This document shows, piece after piece, positions 33,596 to 42,864 of a DNA stretch of 45,730 bases. The stretch comes from an uncultured Ruminococcus sp. (lineage in GTDB: Bacteria > Bacillota > Clostridia > Oscillospirales > Acutalibacteraceae), in contig CADCHW010000004.1 of the NCBI GenBank assembly GCA_902801245.1, positions 1-45,730 of the forward strand, read 5' to 3'. How positions within the stretch are numbered: position 1 is the stretch's first letter; the number at the start of each line of letters is the position of its first letter. Under the pieces are notes generated by a model that saw only the letters and a list, made by a program, of their open reading frames with translations, ran no database searches and had not been told where the DNA came from. A program made the translations under genes and the position numbers.

Positions 33596-34111
33596 TTTAA
33601 TATATCACATCCTATAAAAGTGTTTTTTCAACAAGTAAAATTAGTTTTCACTATTTAAATTCCTTTTTTATATTTAAAATTTGAAAAAATACAAAAAATT
33701 CAAAGTTTTTTTCAAAAACTTATTTACAATTTAATTTTTTTGTGGTATTATTATTATACACGATATTTGTATATAAGTTGCTCAAGCTTACAGGTTTGAT
33801 CTTAGTTCAAACTTTTCGCAATTTATATTTTTCAACAAATATAAACACTTGCTATATTTTATCACAGAATTTTAAATTTGTACAGAGAAAAAACAAATTT
33901 TTAATATTTTAACGAGTTTACCGTTGTCATTGAATTCAACTGCTTTGAGATTTATTTTACGAATACCAAAGTCCACCGTAAAGCTTTTGTTCAATTAATA
34001 TATTTGGAGTTTGTTATGTTTTCGGTCGGGTTTATTATTGCTGAAAAACAAGTAAGTTTCGTGTGATTCAAAGCTAATTAAAAATGAGTATTAAAAATGG
34101 AGGTATTGCAA
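33596..34111. other. AT-rich 516-bp intergenic region
   Basis: No gene seen. It contains a plus-strand promoter-like pair (TTTACA 33723-33728, 17-bp spacer, TATTAT 33746-33751), small inverted repeats (GTTTGATCTTAGTTCAAAC; TTTATATTT..AAATATAAA) and one GGTCGGGT block (34024-34031). A 16-codon open frame at the latter was not called. Confidence 0.5.
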
Positions 34112-34516
34112 ATGGTCAATACCAGTAAGTTTTCATTGGTTTTACGCCAGTGCAGAGAGAATGCGGGATTAACTCAAAAACAAGTTGCCGATTCTCTTAA
34201 TATGGAACGTTCAACTTATGCATATTACGAAACCGGAACTACTCATCCGAGCGGCTCTATGATTATCAAGCTTGCAAGGATTTTCAATATTCCCTACAGC
34301 GTGTTTATGGAAGCTGTAGGCGACACCGATTTCGATAACAGCGAAGAAGATATGTCGAAAACTACTCTTCACGATGATTCGTGGCTTGAGAGAGAAAAGA
34401 TGTATACTCTTCCCAAAACAGAACAAACATTTCTTGTTTATTTTCGTTCGTTGACATCTGCCCAGAAGCAGGAGATTATGAACAGAATAATTGAAATGAA
34501 AAAAGAAAACAGCTAA
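34112..34516 (+). CDS. XRE family transcriptional regulator
   Basis: 134 residues from the ATG at 34112, with TGGAGG 8 bases upstream. Residues ~8-62 are a Cro/C1-type helix-turn-helix: LVLRQCRENAGLTQKQVADS, LNMERSTYAYYETGTTHPSG and IIKLARIFNIPYSVF. The C-terminal half is acidic and ends in YFRSLTSAQKQEIMNRIIEM, similar to the short helical tails of SinR/Xre-like regulators. Its targets are unknown. It stands alone, 200 bp before the rpsO promoter region, after a long AT-rich leader. Confidence 0.88.
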   Translation: MVNTSKFSLVLRQCRENAGLTQKQVADSLNMERSTYAYYETGTTHPSGSMIIKLARIFNIPYSVFMEAVGDTDFDNSEEDMSKTTLHDDSWLEREKMYTLPKTEQTFLVYFRSLTSAQKQEIMNRIIEMKKENS

Positions 34517-34556
34517 GTTTTTGAAAACATAATTTAAAATTTCTTTAAATTTCCTC

Positions 34557-34585
34557 TTTACAAATCGAATATGATGTGTTATAAT
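34557..34585 (+). promoter_or_regulatory. Sigma-A promoter and long leader of rpsO
   Basis: TTTACA (34557-34562), 17-bp spacer, TATAAT (34580-34585). The transcript would have a ~150-nt leader before the rpsO ATG at 34746. rpsO leaders are often S15-binding regulatory RNAs; the leader here contains GC-rich stretches around 34640-34700, but I could not fold it with confidence. Confidence 0.7.
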
Positions 34586-34745
34586 ACATTTATGCTGTTT
34601 TCGATTGTTTATGAATTCGGCATCGGTAAATGCCCCTTTCACGGTCGGCGGACTAAGCCTTTAATTCAGGCAATTCACCTAAACCACGTACTGTGACTGT
34701 TTCCGCACAAATCGGGTAAATATTTTGAATAGGTGGAGTACACTA

Positions 34746-35009
34746 ATGACAAAAGCAGAAAAAACTGCAATTATGGCAGAATACGCAACGCACGAAGGCG
34801 ACACAGGTTCTCCCGAGGTACAGATTGCTGTCCTTACAAAGAGAATCAATGATCTCACTGAGCACCTCAAAACTCACAAAAAAGATCATCATTCTCGCCG
34901 TGGACTTCTTAAAATGGTTGGTAAGAGAAGAAATCTCTTGAACTACCTCATTAAGGTTGACATTGAGAGATACCGTTCAATTATCGCCAGACTTGGTATT
35001 CGTAAATAA
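34746..35009 (+). CDS. rpsO: 30S ribosomal protein S15
   Basis: 87 residues from the ATG at 34746 (AGGTGGAG site), the expected size. Diagnostic segments: [40 protein letters not shown] and [13 protein letters not shown]15 binds the central domain of 16S rRNA early in 30S assembly. pnp follows, the widely conserved rpsO-pnp order, with a structured 186-bp spacer between them. Confidence 0.98.
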   Translation: MTKAEKTAIMAEYATHEGDTGSPEVQIAVLTKRINDLTEHLKTHKKDHHSRRGLLKMVGKRRNLLNYLIKVDIERYRSIIARLGIRK

Positions 35010-35028
35010 TTTCTTAAAGTCGAAAAGG

Positions 35029-35158
35029 GGACAGGTGTTTTTTCATCTGTCCCTGAAAGTGTGTTATTAAAGTAATTAATATGGGTGTGCGGTTATATTT
35101 AGCGGTAAAATATGTGTTTGTATGTATTGTTGCGTAAGCATATATTTTATTGCTAAAT
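35029..35158 (+). promoter_or_regulatory. Structured pnp leader (two hairpins)
   Basis: First hairpin: GGGACAG (35030-35036) pairs with CTGTCCC (35047-35053). Second: a 20-bp stem without mismatches (35097-35116 with 35139-35158, three G-U pairs, 22-base loop), ending 37 bases before the pnp ATG. In E. coli a pnp leader stem is cut by RNase III and then used for autoregulation by PNPase; the same logic is possible here (inference). Confidence 0.6.
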
Positions 35159-35195
35159 TCCGGACTCCCGAAGAAATAAGGAAGGATTATTAAAA

Positions 35196-37406
35196 ATGGC
35201 AAATTCAATTAAGACATTTGATAAATTCAGAGTATTTGAAACAGAGTTTGCAGGTCGTCCGCTTGTTGTTGAAACAGGCAAAATGGCACAGCTTGCAAAC
35301 GGTTCTTGTTTGGTTCGCTATGGCGAAACAGTAGTGCAGGTTGCTGTTACGGCAGCCGCTAAACCTCGTGACGGAGTAGACTTTTTCCCACTTTCCGTTG
35401 ACTATGAAGAGAAGCTTTACGCTGTAGGAAAAATCCCCGGATCCTATCTCAAAAGAGAGGGCAGACCTTCCGAAAAGGCTATTCTTGTATCGAGAGTTAT
35501 TGACAGACCTATCCGTCCACTCTTCCCGAAAGATATGAGAAACGATTGTTCCGTAGTTGCCACTGTTATGGCTGTCGATCCCGATTGTTCACCCGAGATT
35601 ACTGCAATGGTCGGCACATCAATCGCACTTTCGATTTCCGATGTTCCGTGGAACGGTCCTATTAGCAGCGTTTCTGTAGGCTATATTGACGGCGAGTATG
35701 TTATTAACCCTAACAAAGCACAGCGTGCAGTTAGCAAAATGGCAGTAACCGTTGCATCTACAGACAGCAGAATTGCCATGATTGAAGCAGGTGCAGACTG
35801 CGTTTCAGACGAGGTTATGTACAACGGCATTATGGCAGGTCACGAAGCTAACCAGAAGATTATAGAGTTTATCAAGGGCATTCAGGCTGAAATCGGCAAG
35901 GAGAAATTCTCTTATCCAAGCAATGAGCCCGACCACGATATGTTTGAAGCTATCAAGGAGTTCTGCGAGGAGGACGTTAAGGTTGCTCTCGACACAGACG
36001 ACAAGACCGTAAGAGATGAACGCTTGAAGCCGATTTACGAAGCTGTTCACGAGAAGTTTGACGAGATTTACCCCGAGATGGAAGCTCAGATTGATGACTG
36101 TCTTTACAAAACACAGAAGTTTATAGTTCGCCGCTGGCTTTTGGACGAGCAGAAGCGTGTTGACGGCAGAGGTATGGACGATATCAGACCGCTTGCCTCC
36201 GAGGTTGGTCTTCTTCCGAGAGTTCACGGATCAGGTCTTTTCACAAGAGGTCAGACACAGGTTCTCACAATTACAACATTGGGTCCCGTATCCGACAAGC
36301 AGATTCTTGACGGTATCGATGACGAGGAAGAAAAGAGATATATTCATCACTACAATTTCCCGAGCTACTCCGTAGGCGAAACAAAGCCAAGCAGAGGTCC
36401 GGGCAGACGTGAAATCGGTCACGGTGCATTGGCTGAAAGAGCTTTAGCTCCTGTTATTCCGTCTGTTGAAGAGTTCCCTTATGCTATTCGCCTTGTAAGT
36501 GAAGTAGTATCCTCAAACGGTTCAACATCACAGGGTTCTGTATGCGGTTCAACTCTTTCTCTTATGGATGCAGGCGTTCCGATTAAAGCTCCTGTTGCAG
36601 GTATTTCCTGCGGTCTTATCACAGAGGGCGAGCGTTGGATGACAATGGTTGATATTCAGGGTCTTGAAGACTTCTTCGGCGATATGGACTTTAAGGTTGC
36701 AGGTACTAAGGACGGCATTACAGCTATCCAGATGGACTTGAAAATCAGCGGTCTTACTCCTGAAATGGTTAAGGAAGCACTTGAAAAAACCCACAAGGCT
36801 CGTAATTATATTCTTGACGAGGTTATCCTTAAGGCTATCGACAAGCCGAGAGAAGAGCTTTCACCGTATGCACCCAAGATGTTCACAACAACTATCTCTG
36901 CCGACAAAATCAGCGAGGTTATCGGCAAGAGCGGCAAGGTAATCAAGGAGATTCAGGCTCAGTTCGAGGTTAAGGTTGATATCGAAGAGAACGGCGACAT
37001 CGGCAATGTATTTGTAAGCGGTATGGATACGGAGAAGTGCAGGGGTGCGGTTTCTGCTATTGAGCTTATCGCAAACGGTCCCGAGGTTGGTGCAATTTTC
37101 TACGGCAGAGTTACAAGACTTATGGACTTCGGTGCATTTGTTGAGATTGCTCCGGGTATGGAAGGTCTTTGCCACATTTCAAGACTTGACGTAAAGCGTA
37201 CCGAAAAGGTTTCCGATGTTGTAACGGAGGGCGATACTATCATTGTTAAGGTTCTTGAAATTGACGACAAGGGCAGACTTAACCTTTCAAGAAGAGATGC
37301 ACTTATCGAGGTTGAGGGTTTGAAGCCGGAGAACGACCTCGGCAGCAGCAGTCAGCAGCGTAAACCCAGAAACAATGACAGAAGAAATAATTTTAGACGT
37401 AACTAA
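35196..37406 (+). CDS. pnp: Polynucleotide phosphorylase
   Basis: 736 residues. Two RNase PH-like domains are visible: the first with ETGKMAQLANGSCLVRYGET, the second with DGRGMDDIRPLASEVGLLPR, HGSGLFTRGQTQVLT and the catalytic KVAGTKDGITAIQMDLKISG. They are followed by a KH domain (ISEVIGKSGKVIKEIQ, residues ~557-575) and an S1 domain (GRVTRLMDFGAFVEIAPGME, ~630-690). The basic/Asn-rich C-terminus (RKPRNNDRRNNFRRN) probably helps bind RNA. It degrades mRNA 3' to 5' phosphorolytically, as a trimer. A classic terminator follows. Confidence 0.98.
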   Translation: MANSIKTFDKFRVFETEFAGRPLVVETGKMAQLANGSCLVRYGETVVQVAVTAAAKPRDGVDFFPLSVDYEEKLYAVGKIPGSYLKREGRPSEKAILVSRVIDRPIRPLFPKDMRNDCSVVATVMAVDPDCSPEITAMVGTSIALSISDVPWNGPISSVSVGYIDGEYVINPNKAQRAVSKMAVTVASTDSRIAMIEAGADCVSDEVMYNGIMAGHEANQKIIEFIKGIQAEIGKEKFSYPSNEPDHDMFEAIKEFCEEDVKVALDTDDKTVRDERLKPIYEAVHEKFDEIYPEMEAQIDDCLYKTQKFIVRRWLLDEQKRVDGRGMDDIRPLASEVGLLPRVHGSGLFTRGQTQVLTITTLGPVSDKQILDGIDDEEEKRYIHHYNFPSYSVGETKPSRGPGRREIGHGALAERALAPVIPSVEEFPYAIRLVSEVVSSNGSTSQGSVCGSTLSLMDAGVPIKAPVAGISCGLITEGERWMTMVDIQGLEDFFGDMDFKVAGTKDGITAIQMDLKISGLTPEMVKEALEKTHKARNYILDEVILKAIDKPREELSPYAPKMFTTTISADKISEVIGKSGKVIKEIQAQFEVKVDIEENGDIGNVFVSGMDTEKCRGAVSAIELIANGPEVGAIFYGRVTRLMDFGAFVEIAPGMEGLCHISRLDVKRTEKVSDVVTEGDTIIVKVLEIDDKGRLNLSRRDALIEVEGLKPENDLGSSSQQRKPRNNDRRNNFRRN

Positions 37407-37425
37407 TATTATATAAAATTAACAG

Positions 37426-37469
37426 CTACAACCCAACCGGTATTTTTTATTTTGTTGGGTTGTAGTTTT
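37426..37469 (+). terminator. Rho-independent terminator of rpsO-pnp
   Basis: CTACAACCCAAC (37426-37437) pairs with GTTGGGTTGTAG (37454-37465), followed by TTTTG. Confidence 0.85.
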
Positions 37470-37512
37470 GTATCATTTGAAATTATTATGGCAGAAAGGA
37501 GCAATTATTTTT

Positions 37513-38039
37513 ATGACAAATGAATTTGTAAAATTTCTGAAAGACAACGGCGGTTCTTTCAGAAAAGCAACCGATGAAGAGCTTGAAAAGCTTGAAAAAC
37601 TTTCTGAAATCGGACTTCCGGATTCTTTTAAAAAATTTCTTTCCGAAAATGTTCTTAACGATGAGGTTGAATACGAAGATGAATATGCATTCTACGGCAT
37701 TGACAGAATGTACGAAGAGATTTTTGACTCTATACCCGGTGCAAACATTTACCCTCTGGGATTGCTCACGTTTGCTTCTACGCTTGACGGAGATGCAATC
37801 TGTATTGATATTCACGATAAAACATACCCGGTTCGTCAATGCTCGCACAGTCTTTTAAGTGACGAAGAAGAAATTTGCTATTACAAAAAAGAACAGATAC
37901 TGTACTTGAATTTAACTATGAGAATGTTATCAAGGTTTCTCCGCTGCTTGCAAAAGGCGGTTTTAACGGATTTGTGGAAGCTCTGAGAAAAGAAGACGCA
38001 GGCACTTACAGTGTGAGTGAAATTATCAGCAGTCTGTAA
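37513..38039 (+). pseudogene. SMI1/KNR4 family gene with a frameshift in an A-tract
   Basis: From the ATG at 37513 (AAAGGAG site) the frame encodes MTNEFVKFLKDNGGSFRKAT, LPDSFKKFLSENVLNDEVEY and IYPLGLLTFASTLDGDAICI, an SMI1/KNR4 (SUKH-type) domain as found in immunity and regulatory proteins. At the A6 run 37885-37890 the frame slips. The other frame continues RTDTVLEFNYENVIKVSPLL, AKGGFNGFVEALRKEDAGTY and SVSEIISSL to a stop at 38037-38039, an obviously genuine C-terminus. One extra A would restore the gene. The unshifted reading ends earlier, at 37986, with a non-family tail. Mutation, sequencing error and slippage are all possible. Confidence 0.8.
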
Positions 38040-38065
38040 GCAAATATATAAAAGCGGTGGATTTT

Positions 38066-40156
38066 ATGAAGATTAAAAATTTAGTGTCAGTTATTCTTTC
38101 CGCAGCATTGATGATAAGTATATCCGCAGCTCCGTTTAATGCAAGTGCCGCAGAATCTGAGGATAACACGGCTTCAAGCAGTAAAGCGGAAAAGAATGTT
38201 TTGCAGGAATCAAAAAGCGACCCTTATCATTTATACGAGTATGAGTTTACATCGGGTGATTACGAGTTTGGCGTTTTCTCTGACGGAACTTGCTCCATAA
38301 CTTGCTATCTGGGTAAGAACTCGGATATAATTCTTCCGGATAAGGCTGACGGAAAAAAAGTTACTTGTATCGCTCCCTACACTTTCAGAGGAAGGTCGGA
38401 TATTAAAAATGTTACCATTCCCGAAGGTGTCAAGGAAATTCAGCTTCACGCATTTATGCAATGTAAAAATCTTAACACTGTAAAAATTCCGTCATCGGTT
38501 GAAAAAATAGGCACTTTTGCATTTGGAGAATGCTTTAATCTTACGTTACAAGGATATTCGGGCTCGGCAGCCGAACTTTACGCTAGAGAATATGATGTTT
38601 CGTTTACATCGATAGGAAATCTGCCCGAGGGGGCTGCGAAGCCTGTAGATAACAGCAAATCATATCCTTCGCCCGAGCGTTTTTCCAACACTGATAATTA
38701 CATTAATCTGTATGCTTATAATGATGAATATAAGGGTTATTTTAATATGCCCGAGGAATTTGACAGGTCCTATCAGATTACACTGCCTAAGGATTACGAA
38801 TATGTAACCTATTCCGTTTCCAACAATGAATATCTTGTGGTTGATGTAGACGCAACAGGACTGGTTACACCGTCGAGCGAAACTGTTACTATTGTTGACG
38901 GCAACGAGGAAAATACATATACAGAGTATAGATACGGAACTTCCGTTGTAACCGTATATGCCGATGAGGACGTTTATATTTATACATTTAATGTTTGTAA
39001 TTATGCCCATATATACGCAAAAAATATCATCGAAACATACTTATGTGAAAATATAAATGCTTCTATGACAGATGAAGAAAAGCTTGAAAAAATTTGTCAA
39101 TTTGTTGCAGGTTACGATTATATCAATATTCCGATAGAATGGAGTGCTTACGGTATGGTAATCTCCCGGGGCGGAGATTGCTGGAACAGTACGTATTTGG
39201 TGACGGATATGTGTAATGCTCTGGGTTTCTATTCAACAGGCAGATTTCCGGGCTATGAGGGTACTAATCATATGAATAATTACGTTAAGCTTAGGAATTA
39301 TCGATAAATTACTTGTGCATAGTATTAGAAAAAACAACGTAATTACTATTGTTGTGTTACTTATTTTACACAACTTATTTGTCGATAGTATTTTACACAA
39401 CTTATTTGTCGATAGTTCCTTAATAACGGAAAGTCATATATTGTTGACTGCGGATACAGTATGCTTGCACCGAGATATTATTCGATAAACGAAACTAATG
39501 TTGATGAATCCGAGAAACCTAAAAACGTTATCAACAGAGTTGACATTACAGTCGATACATCCGATATGAAAGTTGGCAGCAAGCCTATATTTAACGGTAC
39601 AATACCCTTAAATGACCCTTTCCTTATAGAATCACCTTACTATATTTCCGATACAAGCAGAGAAATCTGGAGTGAAGCAAACGGAGATAAAATAGCAAGC
39701 TCTTCCAAGCTTGAATATAAGGAAAGCGAAAATTTCGACTATCAAAATGTTTTAAATTATTTTGATAATAAGAAATATAAATACAGTGTTAAATATCTTC
39801 AAGCTAATTATGACTATGCTTTTTCAAAAGATGTTGAGGTTTATATCAACGGAGTAAAAGCCATAGTTACGTATAACAGAGGTGATGTAATTTCATTTTC
39901 GGATAGTGGTATTACACTGGATTTAACAAAACAAAACTCGGTGATTATCGGAGATGTTGACCACGACGGTAAAATCACCTCTGCTGACAGTCTGCTTATT
40001 TTAAGGCAAAGCGTGGGACTTGAATATTTCACGGATCTTGAAAGGAGTATCGCAGATATAGACGGTGACGGCAAAGTCACTTCCGCAGATGCACTTGAGG
40101 TTTTGCGTTACAGTGTAAGCTTGCCCACAAAATACAACATCGGAAGCAATGTGTAA
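38066..40156 (+). pseudogene. Secreted LRR / transglutaminase-like / dockerin protein, interrupted by an insertion
   Basis: The first part (ATG 38066) has a signal peptide (to ~28, APFNASA), BspA-like LRRs (NVTIPEGVKEIQLHAFMQCK), a beta-sandwich region with VTPSSETVTIVDG, and a transglutaminase-like domain with the Cys in RGGDCWNSTYLVTDMCNALG and the His in GTNHMNNYVKL. A stop follows at 39305. After 39422 the same frame resumes with NGKSYIVDCGYSMLAPRYYS, supplying the Asp of the triad, and ends in a dockerin (GDVDHDGKITSADSLLILRQ, ADIDGDGKVTSADALEVLRY). Removing 126 bp plus one TTA copy gives a continuous 653-residue protein reading VKLNNGKSY across the junction. As it stands, the product lacks the catalytic Asp and the dockerin. 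Confidence 0.88.
39294..39419. mobile_element. 126-bp MITE-like insertion
   Basis: Flanked by TTA on both sides (39291-39293 and 39420-39422). Ends are imperfect inverted repeats: GGAATTATCGATAAATTACT on the left and, in reverse complement, GGAACTATCGACAAATAAGT on the right; both continue with TGTG. The right half contains two adjacent 27-bp direct copies (39362-39388 and 39389-39415) beginning TATTTTACACAACTTATTTG. No coding capacity. It interrupts the dockerin-transglutaminase gene. The family of the transposase that moved it was not identified. Confidence 0.85.
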
Positions 40157-40238
40157 TTTGTAATTGTTGTGGTATTCGGAAGTTTATTTAAAACAGATTT
40201 TTTTATGCATGATTCGTAATTGTGCTTGCTAAAAAATC

Positions 40239-40264
40239 AAGGAGAGGTTATCAGCCTCTCCTTT
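40239..40264. terminator. Bidirectional terminator between the dockerin gene and nrdD
   Basis: AAGGAGAGG (40239-40247) pairs with CCTCTCCTT (40255-40263), with T-runs on the plus strand (TTTTGG) and, on the minus strand, TTGATTTTTT. Confidence 0.85.
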
Positions 40265-40314
40265 TGGTTTTATATTAATGTACTGTATTTTTCTTTTTAC
40301 ATATTAAAAATTAA

Positions 40315-42666
40315 TCAAATCTTTTCCGCTCCGGATAATCCCCCAACATCGTGTTTAACTCTGTCGTGTTCCTCGGCTCTCTTGCCGTTGTTAAAACGCT
40401 CTACAGTGCCTACCAGATAGCCTGTAATACGTCTTATTCTCTCAAAGCCTACTCCGTCATCGCTTTCGTGTCTGCCGCACTGAGGGCAGGTGTCGCCGAT
40501 AATACCAGTAAATCCGCAGCAGGGATCTCTGTCAACAGGGTGATTGATAGAACCGTAACCGATACCGCTCTCTTTCATCAATCGGATTACGCTCTCAAAA
40601 GCATCGAGATTCTGTAACGGGTCGCCGTCAAGTTCTATGTATGAAATATGACCGCCGTTGGTGAGTGCGTGATAAGGTGCTTCAAGCTGAATCTTATCAT
40701 AAGCTCCAATAGGGTAGTATACAGGCACATGGAAAGAGTTCGTGTAATAATCCCTGTCAGTAACTCCCGGAATAATGCCGTAACGCTCTTTATCCATTCT
40801 TACAAATCTTCCGCTTAATCCCTCGGCAGGTGTTGCTATAAGTGAGAAGTTAAGTCCGTACTTTTCACTTGCCTCGTCCATCTTGTTTCTCATATATCCG
40901 ACAATTTCAAGACCGAGATTCTGAGCTTCCTTACTTTCGCCGTGGTGCTTGCCGATAAGTGATTTCAAGCACTCCGCCAAACCGATAAATCCGAGGGTAA
41001 GCGTTCCGTGTTTGAGAACATCTTTGATACTGTCGTCAACATTGAGTTTATCGGAGTCAATCCATACACCTTGACCCATAAGAAACGGATAGTTTCGTGG
41101 GGTTTTATCGGCTTGAATTTCAAATCTTGCGAGAAGCTGGTCAATAATAAGATTAATCTTGCTGTCAAGCTGCTCGTAGAAAAAGTCAATGTTGCCGTTG
41201 CTGAGAACAGCAAGTCGGGGGAGGTTGATTGAAGTAAAGCTGAGGTTACCTCTGCCGGAAACAATCTCTCTTGTCTTGTCATAATTGTTAGCCATAACTC
41301 TTGTACGACAGCCCATATATGCACATTCCGTTTCGGGGTGACCCTCTTTGTAGTACTGCAAATTGAACGGTGCATCTATAAAGCTGAAATTCGGGAACAA
41401 TCTTTTCGCCGAAACTCTCATAGCAAGCTTGAACAAATCATAGTTAGGGTCATCGGGATTATAGTTCACACCCTCTTTGACCTTGAAAATATGAATGGGG
41501 AAAATAGGAGTTTCACCGTTGCCAAGACCTGCCTCGGTTGCAAGAAGAACGTTCTTGACCACCATTCTGCCCTCGGGACTTGTGTCCGTGCCGTAGTTTA
41601 TGGAGCTGAAAGGAATCTGAGCTCCTGCACGGCTGTGCATAGTGTTGAGGTTGTGAACAAGTGCTTCCATAGCCTGATAGCAAGCTCTGTCTGTTTCTGA
41701 CTGTGCATGTTTGTATGCAAATCTCTGTATTTTTCCGGCAAGCTTTTCGCCGTAGCTCTCGGTTAAAAGTTTAAGCTCTGCCTCCTGATATTCTTCACCG
41801 TCGTCAAGACGAGGAATTTTCCTTGAAATTTCCTCTGCCTTGTCTGCAATCGAAAAAGCCGTTTCCTGAGCCTTATCGTCCTCACAAAGAAGCTCTATGG
41901 CTCTTGCAAGGTTCTGTCTGTAAATACGTCTGTATGTCTTGATAACACCCTTCGACATTCCGTAATCGAAATTTGGAATACTCTGACCGCCGTGCTGGTC
42001 ATTCTGATTCGACTGAATGGCAATGCAGGCAAGTGCACTGTAGCTTGCAATATCGTTAGGCTCTCTCAGAAATCCGTGACCCGTACAGAATCCCCCGTTA
42101 AAAAGCTTTTCAATATCAATCTGACAGCAGGTTGTTGTCAATGTTAAAAAGTCAAGGTCGTGAATGTGAATATCACCCTCGATATGAGCTTTGGCATGCT
42201 CGGGTTTGAGAATGTACATCTCATAGAACTGCTTTGCACCCTCCGAGCCGTATTTCAGCATAGTACCCATTGCGGTGTCACCGTCAATGTTGGCATTCTC
42301 ACGCTTGATGTCGTTATCTCTTGCAGCCTTGAAAGTAAGGTCCTCGTAAATACGCATAAGTTTGGTATTCATAGTACGCATTCTTGTACGCTCGGCTCTG
42401 TAGAGAATATATTCTTTTGAAGTTCTTGCGTGACCGTTCTCAATCAAAATTTTCTCAACTACGTCCTGAACGTGTTCAACGCTCGGAAGACAGTCTTCTC
42501 CCAGCTCTTTTTCCAAATAAACTACTACTTGATCAGCAAGGTCGTTTGCAACCTCCATATTCTTTCCGCCGACGGAAGTAGCCGCTTTAAAGATAGCCTG
42601 AGCTATCTTTTCCTTGTTAAAAGGTACAGTTCTTCCGTCACGCTTTACAATAGCAGTAATCATCAA
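40315..42666 (-). CDS. nrdD: Anaerobic ribonucleoside-triphosphate reductase NrdD
   Basis: 783 residues. Residues ~3-95 form an ATP-cone (IVKRDGRTVPFNKEKIAQAI). The catalytic barrel has DIHIHDLDFLTLTTTCCQID, NDQHGGQSIPNFDYGMSKGV and HSRAGAQIPFSSINYGTDTS. The C-terminus carries the zinc Cys cluster CCGFTGIIGDTCPQCG and the glycyl-radical loop RRITGYLVGTVERFN. It reduces NTPs to dNTPs under anaerobic conditions after activation by NrdG. No nrdG lies next to it in this window. Promoter and NrdR boxes are upstream. Start ATG at 42666 (GGAGG site). Confidence 0.97.
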   Translation of the reverse strand: MMITAIVKRDGRTVPFNKEKIAQAIFKAATSVGGKNMEVANDLADQVVVYLEKELGEDCLPSVEHVQDVVEKILIENGHARTSKEYILYRAERTRMRTMNTKLMRIYEDLTFKAARDNDIKRENANIDGDTAMGTMLKYGSEGAKQFYEMYILKPEHAKAHIEGDIHIHDLDFLTLTTTCCQIDIEKLFNGGFCTGHGFLREPNDIASYSALACIAIQSNQNDQHGGQSIPNFDYGMSKGVIKTYRRIYRQNLARAIELLCEDDKAQETAFSIADKAEEISRKIPRLDDGEEYQEAELKLLTESYGEKLAGKIQRFAYKHAQSETDRACYQAMEALVHNLNTMHSRAGAQIPFSSINYGTDTSPEGRMVVKNVLLATEAGLGNGETPIFPIHIFKVKEGVNYNPDDPNYDLFKLAMRVSAKRLFPNFSFIDAPFNLQYYKEGHPETECAYMGCRTRVMANNYDKTREIVSGRGNLSFTSINLPRLAVLSNGNIDFFYEQLDSKINLIIDQLLARFEIQADKTPRNYPFLMGQGVWIDSDKLNVDDSIKDVLKHGTLTLGFIGLAECLKSLIGKHHGESKEAQNLGLEIVGYMRNKMDEASEKYGLNFSLIATPAEGLSGRFVRMDKERYGIIPGVTDRDYYTNSFHVPVYYPIGAYDKIQLEAPYHALTNGGHISYIELDGDPLQNLDAFESVIRLMKESGIGYGSINHPVDRDPCCGFTGIIGDTCPQCGRHESDDGVGFERIRRITGYLVGTVERFNNGKRAEEHDRVKHDVGGLSGAEKI

Positions 42667-42758
42667 TTAAGCCTCCAGTTTATAATATATTAAAGGGTAT
42701 AAAGTATTTTTCTTAATACTCTTTAAAAGACGTCACCTTAAACGGGTGAGTAAAATTA

Positions 42759-42787
42759 AGTATATAATATAAGTTGCGTCCTGTCAA
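42759..42787 (-). promoter_or_regulatory. Sigma-A promoter for nrdD
   Basis: On the minus strand TTGACA (42787-42782), 17-bp spacer, TATACT (42764-42759), about 93 bp before the start codon. Confidence 0.75.
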
Positions 42788-42864
42788 GAGTAAAATGCGT
42801 TTTTTCGATGAAATTTTTATAAAAAATCAAAAAAGCCGCAAATTTGTTGAAAAAGAACACCAAA

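Noticed and set aside
34017-34067. 16-codon plus-strand frame MFSVGFIIAEKQVSFV with a GGAG site
   Set aside because: Very short and includes a dispersed GGTCGGGT repeat block; no evidence of translation.
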